From positions 248,001-312,000 of the forward strand of contig KV918809.1 of the NCBI GenBank assembly GCA_002049455.2: a DNA stretch of 64,000 nt. The letters are read 5' to 3'. Shown here piece after piece: positions 20,861 to 31,200 of the stretch; position 1 is the stretch's first letter, and each line of letters opens with the position of its first letter. Below the pieces are notes generated by a model. It was not told where the DNA came from. It did no database searches and saw only the letters and a list, made by a program, of their open reading frames with translations. A program made the translations under genes and the position numbers. The DNA is from Porphyra umbilicalis. Taxonomy: Eukaryota > Rhodophyta > Bangiophyceae > Bangiales > Bangiaceae.

Positions 20861-21442
20861 ACAAAAACGCCGCCCTTGCCGCCGCCGCCGTCGTTGCCGC
20901 CGCCCGCCCGCGCATGTCGCCGCCGCCGCCGCACCGCCGCGCAAAGCGCCGATGGCGTCGGGGGCGGCGGCGGCGTCGGGGTGGTGGTCGGCGGCGGCAA
21001 AAGCGCCGCCGCGCCGCAGTGGCGTTGGGCGGGCGGCGCGGCGGCGAGCGGCGCGGCGGCAATCCCGCCGCCCGCCGCCACCGCGGGGGTCGCAAACCCC
21101 CCGCGGCCGCCGCCGCCGCCGCCGCCGCGCGCAGCCACCCAGCGCCCCCCCCCGCCCGCACAAAAACGCCGCCCTTGCCGCCGCCGCCGTCGTCGCCGCT
21201 GCCCGCCCGCGCATGTCGCCGCCGCCGCCGCACCGCCGCGCAAAGCGCCGATGGCGTCGGGGGCGGCGGCGGCGTCGGGGTGGTGGTCGGCGGCGGCAAA
21301 AGCGCCGCCGCGCCGCAGTGGCGTTGGGCGGGCGGCGCGGCGGCGAGCGGCGCGGCGGAAATCCCGCCGCCCGCCGCCACCGCGGGGGTCGTAAACCCCC
21401 CGCGGCCGCCGCCGCCGCCGCCGCCGCGCGCAGCCACCCAAC
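20861..21442. repeat. 299-bp GC-rich tandem duplication inside the transposon
   Basis: The segment from 20861 (ACAAAAACGCCGCCCTTGCC) recurs at 21160, offset 299 bp, with only a few differences over about 280 bp. It lies between the 3' ends of the two convergent genes. Several frames are open in it because of its GGC/CCG composition; I do not regard it as coding. Confidence 0.85.
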
Positions 21443-21546
21443 GCCCCGAGGGGCTGAAGTTCTTGACGCGGGCAGCACAGGAAAGAGGTCATTGGAAACT
21501 GCGGTTGTTTAATTAAGGGGTGACGAAGTGCGCGCGGCAGAGCAGG

Positions 21547-22923
21547 TCAGTCGGAAGCGGCAGACCCGGCGGTGCTCGGGCGCTCCGACGGGTGTTCAAA
21601 AAAGCGAGCCAGGTCGTCATCTCCCCGACGCATCTCGACGACGAACTGTCGAAGAGAAGCAAGCACAGAGGGTACCGTCAACCCCACCAGCTTGGCGCAC
21701 TCCATCAGCTCGTCACAAACGTGTTTGCACGTGAGCTCACCACACGTTACAGACGCCCCCGTGTACACCCGCCCCTCCCCGATGAACTTCGCCATTGCTA
21801 GCTTCACCATCGACAGCTCTTTTCCCTCAGCCAACGACACGAACCGCTGTGCCGCTCTCTTAATCTCCTTCCCCTTGACTCCAAAGTACGGGTTTGAGCT
21901 GCCGAGAACCGCTCCCGACGCCGGCGAACCCCCGCCGCCAAGCCCGGCCTCTCGGTTGCGACGCCGATGGCTGCCCCGCGCGCTAGGGGAGTACTTGGGC
22001 ACCTCGCGCATGGCCTCCTGAATTGAGGCCACGACGTCAGCCCTGCGACCGTCCAAGTCGATGTTTCCCAGCGTCCCTGGGATTGGTGCCGTCGTGCCGC
22101 CCGACGATTGGCCGTTCACGTCCGAAACGTACGCCCGTACAGCTCGCGAGGCCCCTCGCGTGGCGCCGACGTCCTCAGCCACCGCCGCCATACTTGACGC
22201 CGTCCGAACCGCTGCGGAGGCGGCCGCCCCGCCCAATCCAGTCAAATCAATAATCTCCGACTGTGCCACGTGCGCGCGGAAGCGTTCTCCGTCCGTTGGG
22301 CGCGTTGCCGCCAGCTTTCGCTTGTTGTCTCGCGCAGCCTCCTTCTGCGCCCTGAAGGTCGGCCGGACGCCTGGCAGCAGTGGCGTGACGCGCGCCGCGA
22401 TCTCGTCCATGTCGTGGTCGGCGCACGACCACCGTGGCACGGCTCTGCCGACGACTAACTCGTCAATATTATCCGGCTGGTGGCCGGCCACGTTGCACAC
22501 CTCGCACAGCGCGGCGCAGGGCCCGCAAGACCGCTTCTTGCAGCCACAGGGGATGTTGCCTGCCGTATTGACGGGGCAGCGGTTGATCATGTGCCCCGTC
22601 AGGCGACAAAGGCTGCACTTGCGGATTACTGTGGCTGCGTGCAAAACCATAAAGAAAACAAACAAAGCAAACGAACGAAATCACGACGAGCAGAAAGAAA
22701 AAAAGCCGAAACAGCGGGTGTTAACGCTGGTCAATCGATGGCGTTCTCCCCGCACCGGGAGCGACGGAGTAAACCGGTAGACATTGCGGGGCACGACGAG
22801 CATGACCTGGCAACAAGAGCGATGTACGTAATAGGACCGGTACGCGAATGCACAGTGCTGATACGTACCATGACGCGATGAGGGCGCAGCGGTCGACGGA
22901 CCAGCCGCAGCTCCAGGTGCCAT
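21547..22923 (-). CDS. Cysteine-rich partner protein of the Tc1/IS630-type transposon (one intron)
   Basis: Exon 1 is 22923-22869 (MAPGAAAGPSTAAPSSRH). A 234-bp intron follows with GTACGT donor and CACGCAG acceptor, and exon 2 is 22634-21547. The splice keeps the phase and gives 380 residues. Near the N-terminus lies a Cys/His cluster: CSLCRLTGHMINRC, then PCGCKKRSCGPCAALC and CEVCNVAGHQ. The spacing suggests zinc binding. The rest has an Ala/Ser-rich middle and a helical-looking C-terminus (GKEIKRAAQRFVSLAEGKEL). I recognise no named family. Its position within the transposon and its convergence with the transposase suggest an accessory factor, possibly for DNA or partner binding. The decayed element at 23647-28131 has a comparable gene. 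Confidence 0.75.
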
Positions 22924-23433
22924 GATGAGAATACGCCACGCGTACTCCAGTGGCGTGGGTAGTGACCAGCTCGTGACCACTCTGATGATCGAAGGCACCA
23001 CGGCGCGGACAGCGACACAACGCGAACCGCCTCACGGTGGACCTGGACGACGACCCGTCTCGTCGTCGTCGTCGTGTACGACGGGAACCCACCTGGTCTT
23101 CAAATCTGAACAATTTTGTGTTCAAATGATATCGGCTCGGTTCTGGGGAATTACTTGAAACCCGGCAAATTATATACGAAAAAATAAATACGTCATGTGT
23201 TCTTGTTCTTGTTCGGATCGGCCAAAATTGGGCAGACTGCAATAGTGCGTCTGTGGGAATACTGGCGTGCCACAAAAAAGGCCCACCGCCAGAGACGTCG
23301 AGGCGAGCCCACGTTTGAGACGTGATCTGCTTAGTTTTAGCTCTGCGTTTGGAGAGCCAGTGTCAGCGCCACACGTTGCGCACACGTTGCCGTTGGGTTG
23401 GACGGTTGGTTCCGTTGGTGGAGATGCTCTCAC

Positions 23434-23646
23434 CCCCAATTTTCTGCCCGCTGAAAGTGTGTGTACTCATGAGTTTCCGATCAACTAGATTCGGGGTTTC
23501 TCTTGTCGATTTGGGGTGCCCGACGTTGCCGTGGAACCGTCCTCAACCCCAAGAGCCTAAATCGAGCCACGTGGTGAGTTTTGGAGACACGCTTCTGACA
23601 TGTGTACACAATTGGACTTGGTGAAGACGTAGTTGGGAGTGCTCTA
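23434..23646. other. Short unique spacer
   Basis: Between the end of the last inverted arm and the next transposon I see no gene or repeat. Confidence 0.5.
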
Positions 23647-24711
23647 TTGTCGATGCGCATAAAACTGGATGTGCGCTGAACGAACAGGTGACACACGACA
23701 TCCGTCAGGATCGGAGAGGAGCAATGTTGTGCGGAACGAAACAGACGTTGATAGAATTACTCTGCAGCTTCCGATCTAATTGTGTACATATAAACACCAT
23801 AGCGATCCCATTGGCCACAGCGGTGCCGCTCGTGGAGCGAAAGCACCCATGAAGGCCGATCACAACCCCCGTGAGAGCGGCTGCGGCTGGCGCCGCAACC
23901 CGTGCTAGATTCGCTGCTGTCAGACGTTCAACGTGGGGCCAGCACCCAGAGAGCAGCATCAGACTCGGGGTGCACCTCGTTCGAAGGCAACGCTTCGTTT
24001 GGATGACAGCGTGTGAATGGTTGAGGATGCCTCTCACGTCCGAAGAAATCGGAACGGCTGTCAGCAGTCCGGAAAGGAGTGGCCAAAGCAAGCGAAGTCG
24101 AGGTCTCCCTCCCTGACAAACTCTGCCGGAAGACTGTCCAACCCAGGGCCCTTGATCTGACGTGTGTTCAGGTTGAATCGTCCCGGCGCGGAATTTCTGG
24201 CACGGCTGCTCCAGTGTGACCGCACCACAGGGTCCCAGAGTCGCCACACGGACAATCTTCAGAGGTTCGGGTGCGGGGGCCAAAGCGGTAGTGTCTTCAC
24301 ACACTTGCGAATGCCGCCTTCCCAAAAGGGCCTGGCTCGAAGGCCCTTGGGCGGGGTGAGGCCAGGCACGAGGAGCCTCCGAGGGCTGTGGTGCCGTCAA
24401 GCGGCCCGTGAGCTCCTCACGTGCCACGTGACGGGTGCCAGAGGAGGTGTGGAACGACGCGGGGGCGGGCCCGCCAACCACACCCGCAGACCGCACGAGC
24501 CGCAGAGCGCGGCCAGACTCGGTCCACTCTGGGACGATTGTGGCACGCGGGGTGGCGTGACACATTGTGAGCCGGTCGCGTTGGGCGGTAGTCTCGCGGG
24601 GAGGCGAGCGAGGGGTAGTGTGGGGCGGCGTTCCGGGTCGGTGGGCTGGAGGCGGCCTGGCTGGAAGGGGGCGACTTGGGGGTGCCTCGCACGGATAAAG
24701 CTGCGTTGACC

Positions 24712-25827
24712 ATGTTTCCCATAGCCAATCGTTGGCAGGTTATTTGTAACTGTCAGCGCGGGCTGAGCTGGTCATCCATCGTCGACCACGCCGGCTGTAG
24801 CCTGGCAACCGCCCACGAGTGGTGGGCAAATTTCCGGCGCCACGGCTTCCCGTGGAACGACAATGCGATTCACAATCGACACGCGAATGCGGCACGATTC
24901 AACGCACAGTTCCTGCGAGCTCTGAAGTCCCTCGTGCGAGCCCATCCTGAGGTCTTCCTACGAGAAATGTCGGCCATCTTCCGTCGTCTGACCCTGCTCC
25001 CCGAGTGGGACCAGCGCTGGCCAACAAGCACATCTACATTGGGCTAAATGCTGCGGCTTATTGGGTACTCCGTCCAGAAGGTTAAGCAACTGGCGAGCGA
25101 GAGATGCTTGGCGCAAATGATTGCCCATTACCGTTTGGCTCGGCATATTCCTGACCGGTGCATTGTGGTTGCGGATGAGACGCATTTTCACGGTGCTGCC
25201 ATGCCCCGGCCTCGCGGCCGGGCGCTGGTAGGTCAGCCGCTTGAGGCGTGAGCACCTGACCAACGCGCCCACCAGCGCTTTTCGTCTATCGCGGCGGTGT
25301 CGTACACGCGCGGCGTTCTAGAGCTAACGGTGTCGGAGGTTCCCTCGTCCCAGTGCGGCGACGACTGGGTGCTATTTTGCACCAGTTTGGCGCGTCGGAT
25401 GAACTGCTTTGTGCCCGGAGCGCCTTGGGCAGACGAGCCGAACGACTATGTTCTGTTGTATGACAATGCATCAGTGCACAAAACCTTGGCTGATGAGTTG
25501 CTCACAATCAATGGCGTGCTTCTCATGCATCTACCACCATACTGCCCAAACTTCTCGGCCGCTGAGCCCGTTTTCGCTGACTACAAGCGAGCGGCACGGA
25601 ACCTGGCTCACCACCACCCAGACCTCGATGACTGACTCATATACGTGCTGGCCTTTGCGTCCGTACCTGTGCGGGCCATCCAAGGTCACTATCATGAGGC
25701 GCTCCGAGAGATGTGGTGCTACCTTCCAGAGCTGCCCGGTCCGGGGATGCCGCCCGCGGGCGAGCTAGTCCCTGTCCCGATGGAGCTTCAGGCCCCGCAT
25801 GGGCCTCCGCCGGTGGACATGCCGTGA
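24712..25827 (+). pseudogene. Tc1/IS630-type transposase, inactivated by in-frame stops
   Basis: A single frame from ATG 24712 (MFPIANRWQVICNCQRGLSW) to 25827 carries the family features. The helix-turn-helix region includes CSLATAHEWWANFRRHGFPW. The catalytic domain has its first Asp in VVADETHFHG, its second in LLYDNASVH, and its Glu in LPPYCPNFSAAEPVF, with 33 residues between the last two. Three stops interrupt it: TAA at 25045-25047 and TGA at 25249-25251 and 25633-25635. Each could have arisen by one C-to-T change (CAA, CGA, CGA). No frameshift is needed elsewhere. The C-terminus runs past the catalytic domain in a Pro-rich tail. Confidence 0.8.
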
Positions 25828-26033
25828 GGCGGGCACGGGTTTGCGAGTTCTTGTTCTGTAAGTTGGTTGAGTGTAGTCTTCCGTGGTCGATGGCGTGCTC
25901 TTTCCACAGTCAAGTCGGCATGATTCGACTCGGCCATTTTCCTCCGACTGGTACTCACCATTTTTCTTTGCACTGCCCAACACCTTTGTCAACTCTTCGC
26001 TTAGTTTCGGCCCACATGGATGTTCCTCTTGAT

Positions 26034-27758
26034 TTACAGCATTGCTCGGCGGCCTCGCCCAAGGCTCGGATCCACAAGGACGTCAGCGCTGGCCGTGCCC
26101 GTCACAGTAGACCCACGCACGCCGTACGTGCGCGCCCCCTCCGCCACGCAAGCAAGAAACTCAGCCCGCTGCTCACCCTCCTCGTCCCCGACTATGTACT
26201 CTATCAGAGCGGCGGCAGCCTCGGCCGGTGAGAGCTTACGACTCTCTTTTCCACCGACCGGTGTGACCGGACTGTCCACGGTGGGCCCAACGTAGGTAGG
26301 CGCCGAGATAATCTCAACATCTGGAGTCGCCCAATCATCCCTGAGTATTGCAAATCCAGGCAAACGGCCTCATCCACGGAACAAGCCAAGTGGAGCACCA
26401 GAGAATAAGTGTCAGTTGACTGAAACAAAGTCTGACGACATGGCCACTGAAGAAAAAATAAAGAACAACTGAAAAGAGAGTAGAAAACTCACAGTCGCAT
26501 CGAGCCAATCGGAGCCGCCAGTGCCTGAGCCAAGGCGCGCAGGCGCAAAGCAGCAGCCTTCTCAGAATCCGCCTGTCGGCCGCTCAGCGACGCCAACGCA
26601 GCGGCGGGTGCGTCGTCGCTGGTTACGCCGCTTGGGATGCCAGTGACGGCTGCAAGCGCCCCAGCAAATGCACTTGCGGTGGCACTCATGCCACTGTCAG
26701 CGCAGCGCGCCTGCTCACGCGTAGCGGCAATGTTGACCGGGGAGAGTGCCGCCGCCTCCGACCCCACAGCAATCAACCTGTCAACTGCCTGCAAGACGGG
26801 GCGCGGCGTGGTAACGAAATTGGCAACCAGCGAGCTTCGGCGATTGGCCCGTGCCTCGTGCGCAGCGTCGGCGCGCTGGTACTCCGCCCGAGCACGGCGG
26901 GCCTTGGACTCGTAGAAAGTGTCGGTTGAGCCACCAAATACCTAAAAGCGACCGGAGAGTTTGACGCGTCGCTTCTTGGTGAAAGTCACCCCACCTTCTT
27001 TCACGTTCTTAGCGAACAGCGCTGGGTCGAGTGCAATCGTCTGGGGGTGGTGACCCATCTTGGAGCACTTCTTGCAGCTGGCAGAGAGAAAAAGAGAAGG
27101 CACAGCCACAAGCACACAAAATGAAAATTGAGCCGAGGAGCTTCGGTGAGACCCTGATCGTGCCAGTGACCAAATAAGCAGAGGAACACGTCTCGAAACG
27201 ATACAAAATAGAGAGAAAGAATAACTTAGCTTACGGCGACTTGCACGCACACTTGTTGTTTCCGCACGGTGCGCCCGTGTAAAACTTGTGGTTCTCTGGC
27301 AGGGCGGCCCGGCTTTGGATGCGACCAAGAACCGGCTTGCACTGCGAAAAGTAGCATGTCTTTCCGTCTCCGTTCTTGCGCTTGTGCCCACACGCACCGC
27401 ACGTAGCGTCGGCCGGAGCAGCGCGGGTCGCCACCGGAGCCTGACGGGGTACATCTTAAGGTGCGCACATCAAATCCCGCTCAACGGAAGGACCTGCCGC
27501 GGGGGATCAAAAAGAAAAGAACGCAACGGACATGCACGGGGAAAACAGTAGAGGGGAGCGCGTTAAAAACTAGACACAGGGCGTCCGCCACAGAACGAGT
27601 CCAGTACAAGGAGCCGAATAAACGCAGAAAACTCACACATGACGGCCTCGCGTGCGTTGAACTCAGCAGAACACACCTGGACCGCTCGAGGACACCGCAG
27701 GCGAGTCTGTGAGTGCCGTAGGCGTGCTGACATTGGACGGGCTCGGGCAGTCGGCCAT
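26034..27758 (-). pseudogene. Cysteine-rich partner gene of the decayed transposon (multi-exon)
   Basis: A likely start is ATG 27758 (MADCPSPSNVSTPTALTDSP). The next exon, ending at 27235, carries CGACGHKRKNGDGKTC, then PCGNNKCACKSP. A phase-matched intron (27234-27078) joins it to CKKCSKMGHHPQT. The exon continues to KLSGRF, meets a TAG at 26944-26942, and resumes in the same frame with VFGGSTDTFYESKARRARAE as far as about 26490, where a GTGAGT donor lies. A last coding block, RDDWATPDVEIISAPTYVGP onward, ends at 26034; a frame change seems to lie near 26345. The PCG...C.C...C..C...GH pattern resembles that of the partner protein at 21547-22923. The first two exon borders are uncertain. Confidence 0.6.
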
Positions 27759-28131
27759 TGTGGTACGGCCAGCCAACAGGTGGAGGTTTTCTCCGGGGAG
27801 GATGATAGGCGCGACGACGATGATGGAAGGGGCAGCAGACGGTCTGTGGCGGCGGGGGTGTGGACGGTGTGGCCGCCTGAAGCGCATTTTAAGCGACGCC
27901 ATCCGCGCTTCCGACTAAATATTTTGCTACAAGAATCTTCTGAACCGGCCCGCGGGGATCTTGGTATTGTTCCGCATTCCTCCACTGCGACCTGTACAAC
28001 TATATGATTAATCTGTGTCGCGACGTAAGTACTTGTTGTTCGAGCAATATTCATCAAAAAAAAGCAGATTCTGTTTTGTTGTGTGAAAGTGCACCGCTCA
28101 AGGCACTGTCCAGCTTTTGGCGCATCGACAA

Positions 28132-29359
28132 TAACAGAATAGCATCTGTTGGGTGCTTGTTCGGCAACAGCGTCCGAACAGAATCGCGTTCTGCTGGGTG
28201 CGGCCGCCGCCGCGACGAACAACAACGCGTGCGCCGCGCCGGGAGGTTGCGGCGGACGCTGCTCGGCGGTGCTGTGGAGTTTCTGGCACAGCTCTCTGCC
28301 TCGCTGTGTGGCCGCCTTACAGGTCGCGATGGCTGTGCGGTCAGCTTGTCATTGCTTTCGAGGCTCACGAGAGAGTGCTCTGGAGGACTGATTCCGGCAA
28401 GGTGTCGTCCATTGCTGGGGTCGCCACCTACTGGCGGCCTGAGAGGCCCTTGATCGCGGATGCGCGCCCGCGAGCTGTCAGCAGCCCGGCAAGATACTCA
28501 ATAGTGGAGAAGCACGTGGCACCTCCGCTCATGCGTCAGCCCCTCGCGACCTCGTCCCCACCCACACGTGCTGGCCCGACGGGCACACTCGCTGCCAATT
28601 GAGACGGCTCCTGCCTTGTTGACAGCGCGTTCCATTCCACCCCGCACAACACCCGCCGCCCTCAACGACGGCCTATTCCCCCCTGTTCCACCTCCATTTT
28701 CCACCTGTCCGTTTGCATCGGGGACGTGGTTGCCGCTTTGGGTCAATAGCCCCCCCCACCTCACACACCCACCCAATGAAGGTTGACGGCCCGTGGCGTG
28801 GTGCACGTCTCTTTGGCAGCGCGTCGCCACGCGGGCGCGCGGTGGCGACCGCGGCGTTGGCATTGGATTGCTCCGGGTGAAAGTGCGAAAGGGAGACGGG
28901 GAGGGTGGTGATGGGGGGATCTCCAAGCCTGTGTCGGGTGCCCTATCACCTCGCGAGGCGGGTCTCGTGGACTCGGGGGCATGTCCCTCATGCCGCCACT
29001 CGGTGAGCGGGGTTCTGAGGGGTCGGGCCGGTGGGCGGCCCGCCGCGCCGTGCATGCGAGCGACACCCCCTTTGACCGCGCGCTGCGGGGCGCCGCGTCA
29101 CGGCAAGTGGCAATATATATCGGGCGGGGAAACGTCTCATGTTGTGACCGTCACCATCGTCACACACACACACGCACTCGCCCGCCGCCAACCCACACAC
29201 GCACGCACCTTCACACGCCACGCACCGCGTCGCCACTCGTCTACTTCACACCCATCCGCCCCCCCCCCCCCCCCCTTGTGTCTCTGCACGGGTCTGGCCG
29301 CTGTACAACCCGCTCACGCCTCCCTTCCGACCTTGCTCCTCCCCGACGCCTTCACCGTC
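28132..29359. other. Intergenic region upstream of the secreted-protein gene
   Basis: No convincing coding sequence. It becomes GC-rich and then C/CA-rich toward 29300 (CACACA and a C-run near 29265), which is typical here of the leader before a start codon. Confidence 0.5.
29111..29120 (+). promoter_or_regulatory. Possible TATA box
   Basis: CAATATATAT stands out in otherwise GC-rich DNA about 240 bases before the ATG at 29360 and before a CA/CT-rich leader. It could be the core promoter of that gene. The inference rests on position and sequence only. Confidence 0.35.
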
Positions 29360-29869
29360 ATGGCGCCGACCCTCAACATGCTTGTCGCCGCCGCCGTGAT
29401 TGTCGCCGCCACTATTGCCACGACCGCGGCGGCGGCCTCCCCCGCGTGCTTCACCCCCTTTGACGCGGAGCTGGCTGGCCGCACCTTCACCGCCACCAAC
29501 TCTGGCGGTTGCACGCCCAAGTCGGTGGCCGCGACGCGCTACGTGACGATTACGGGCGGCAGCATCTCGTACGACGAGGTGTCGCCTACGGGCGTGCGGC
29601 TGCAGACGACGGTCCTGTCGTACGGCCGCGCGTGGGTGACGCCGACCATCACCACCAAGGACGGCCGCGGGCGGACGGTCAAGTCGGGTCCCTGGGGGGC
29701 CCCCGCCCGCAACCGCTTTGTGGCGGGCCTATCGGCCCTGATCCGGGCGACGGCGCAGATGGCGGCGGGGTGCAGCGCCAACCGCGGGCTGTGGGGGATT
29801 GTCTCCTTCCTCCGTGTGCTCGCCTACCAGTTCCAGCTGCCTGCAGCGGCGGGCGTGTGCGCGGCTTGA
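29360..29869 (+). CDS. Small secreted protein, function unknown
   Basis: An intron-less frame of 169 codons starts at ATG 29360. The first residues, MAPTLNMLVAAAVIVAATIA followed by TTAAAA, form a typical signal peptide, so the protein should enter the secretory pathway. The mature part contains CFTPFDAELAGRTFTATNSG, GCTPKSVAATRYVTITGGSI and a C-terminal GIVSFLRVLAYQFQLPAAAG. Four cysteines in the mature part could form two disulfides. I recognise no family; a cell-wall or surface protein is possible. Composition and codon use look like a host gene: strong G/C at third positions, no internal breaks. Confidence 0.75.
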   Translation: MAPTLNMLVAAAVIVAATIATTAAAASPACFTPFDAELAGRTFTATNSGGCTPKSVAATRYVTITGGSISYDEVSPTGVRLQTTVLSYGRAWVTPTITTKDGRGRTVKSGPWGAPARNRFVAGLSALIRATAQMAAGCSANRGLWGIVSFLRVLAYQFQLPAAAGVCAA

Positions 29870-31200
29870 GCAGGGGGGGCAGTGCCTGGCCGGCGCGTGA
29901 TGCCGTGTGGCGAGTGGCGTGTGCCAGGAGATGGGTGTGTGCAACGAGCAGGGGAGCGCGGGGGTGGGGGGGGGTTCGGATGGTGACTTCATGAGCAGTA
30001 TTGGATGTGTTGTTGGGAGAAGTTTCCGGTGGAGTGGGGCGGTGGGACGTCGCGCTTTTATGAGTGGGACGGGGCCCCAAGAACATACATAGCTGAATGC
30101 GCGTCTGCATGCTCGGGGGCTGTGTCCCTCTCGGACGGCAGCTTATTTATTGGCGCGCGCGCTCCTTTGTGTGACAACCCTGGTGCACACTGCGGGGTCC
30201 TGTGGTGCAGGTCCTGTATGGCTCTCAGAACGTCCCTCTGCACTGGCGCGCCAGTCGCTCTCCCGCTTTCCCCGCTTCCTCGCCCACCCCATATCATGCT
30301 GGATGCCCTGGTGGAGCTGGGGCGCCTGGTAGACCATGCAGTGTGCGGGGGGCCCTCTGAGCCGCCGCTGGGACACCAGAGGCAGGCTCCCGCCTCCCCA
30401 TCATCGTCCCCGCCCGGGGCGGCGCGTCGGCCCTCAACGGGCCCGCGTCGGCCGCCCGCACGTCCCCCACCCACCCCGTACGGGGGCCCGTGGAGAGCGC
30501 GGCAAGGACGGGGGGTGGGGGGGTGAGGGAGCCCCATGGGGGGATTGGCCCCCGCCGTGGGCGGCCGCCGCAACGGCAGCGGCGGGGCGACACCGCGGCC
30601 TCCCCGCCGCCGTCGCAGCGGGTCGGCGTCGCGGCCGCCCGCGGGCGGTCGTCGGCGCGCGACGGGCGCGCCGCGTCGCCGGTTGGGGGGGGGGGGGCGC
30701 CCAGGGGCGGCGCGGCGGTCCTGGCACCGCCGCGGGGCGGGGCGGCCGCCGCTTTGCCGCCGCAGCGCCGTCGCACGGGCGCGGGGGGGGCGCCCCCCGG
30801 GGGGGCCCTCCCCCCCCCACGGCGGCCGTTGGGAGCGCAGGCGGCGGCGCCGGGGGCAGCGCGGCGCCCCCCCGCCCCCCGCCGCCGCCCGGCGGCGGGC
30901 GGGCGCGCGGCGGCCCCCGCCCCCGCCGCCGTCGGCCGTCGACCGGGTGGCGGTGTCGGTGGCGCTCGCGACGGCCGCCGCGGCGGCGGCCACGGCCGCG
31001 CCCGCCGCCGCCTCTGTCAGTCTCGGGCGCGGGTGCCGCCATAGCTGCGGCGCCGGGGCTCTGGCGGCCGCCTCCCCCCCTTTCCCCACGGGGGAGAGAG
31101 GTGCTCGGCGGCGCCGCCCATGGGCGGGCGGCCACCGCCGCGGGCGCGGCCCCCCATGCGTCGCCCCCGCCGTCATCCCGCGGCGGCGCAGCAACTCCCT
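29870..31200 (+). other. GC-rich block, possible host gene from about 30296
   Basis: After a 3' flank with a G-run, an ATG at 30296 opens MLDALVELGRLVDHAVCGGP. Further downstream, plausible Ala/Pro-rich stretches lie in different frames (for example AVDRVAVSVALATAAAAAAT near 30950). The frames change around C/G runs, as in the gene at 32284-35630. Every frame on both strands is partly open, so I cannot decide on one gene. Confidence 0.25.

Larger units (their letters stand above)
19042..23242. mobile_element. Tc1/IS630-type transposon with two convergent genes, apparently intact
   Basis: This 4,201-bp element is flanked by TA (19040-19041 and 23243-23244). Its ends are TTGCAGTCTGCGCAATTTTG on the left and TTGCAGTCTGCCCAATTTTG read inward from the right; the inverted match continues through GGCCGATCCGAACA for about 27 bp or slightly more. 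The plus strand carries a DDE transposase (19652-20662). The minus strand carries a cysteine-rich protein gene with one intron (21547-22923). A 299-bp GC-rich tandem duplication lies between the two 3' ends. The pre-insertion sequence is known from the neighbouring arm copies. Two 172-bp MITEs in the window share its termini. Confidence 0.9.
3661..23433. mobile_element. Nested stack built on a tandemly duplicated PIF/Harbinger-like element
   Basis: The pattern is inverted arm, short centre, inverted arm, transposase remnant, repeated: arms at 3664-4470, gene remnant at 4471-6449, arms at 6450-7319, second gene remnant from 7320, and arms from 18360. The repeat period is 2,849 bp (4022 matches 6871), and the two copies are almost identical. 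Copy 2 is interrupted by the LTR retrotransposon 8988-18043. The last arm is interrupted by the Tc1/IS630-type transposon 19042-23242. Without those two insertions the stack is about 6.5 kb. The left end is truncated against the gypsy fragment. Confidence 0.8.
18360..23433. repeat. Inverted-arm (foldback) repeat 3, split by a Tc1/IS630-type transposon
   Basis: The plus arm runs from 18360 to about 18700 and the hairpin centre follows. The minus arm begins near 18839, is cut at 19041, and resumes at 23243 (TAGTGCGTCTGTGGGAATAC) to end near 23433 at GGAGATGCTCTCA. Comparison with the uninterrupted arm at 4080-4470 shows the insertion site and the TA duplication. Confidence 0.85.
23647..28131. 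mobile_element. Tc1/IS630-type transposon with two convergent genes, decayed
   Basis: This 4,485-bp element is flanked by TA (23645-23646 and 28132-28133). Its ends are TTGTCGATGCGCATAAAACT on the left and TTGTCGATGCGCCAAAAGCT read inward from the right. The transposase on the plus strand (24712-25827) holds three in-frame stops. A cysteine-rich gene on the minus strand (26034 to about 27758) converges on it. The layout is the same as in 19042-23242, but the end sequences are different beyond TTG, so this is a distinct family. Confidence 0.85.

Noticed and set aside
20303-21478. 391-codon minus-strand ORF between the two transposon genes
   Set aside because: It spans the GC-rich tandem duplication and the antisense of the transposase end; composition explains its openness.
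26370-26414. Two TGA codons in the last exon of the decayed partner gene as further C-to-T stops
   Set aside because: Another frame here reads better (STDTYSLVLHLACSVDEAVC) up to a likely frame change near 26345, so these TGAs are probably not in the coding frame.
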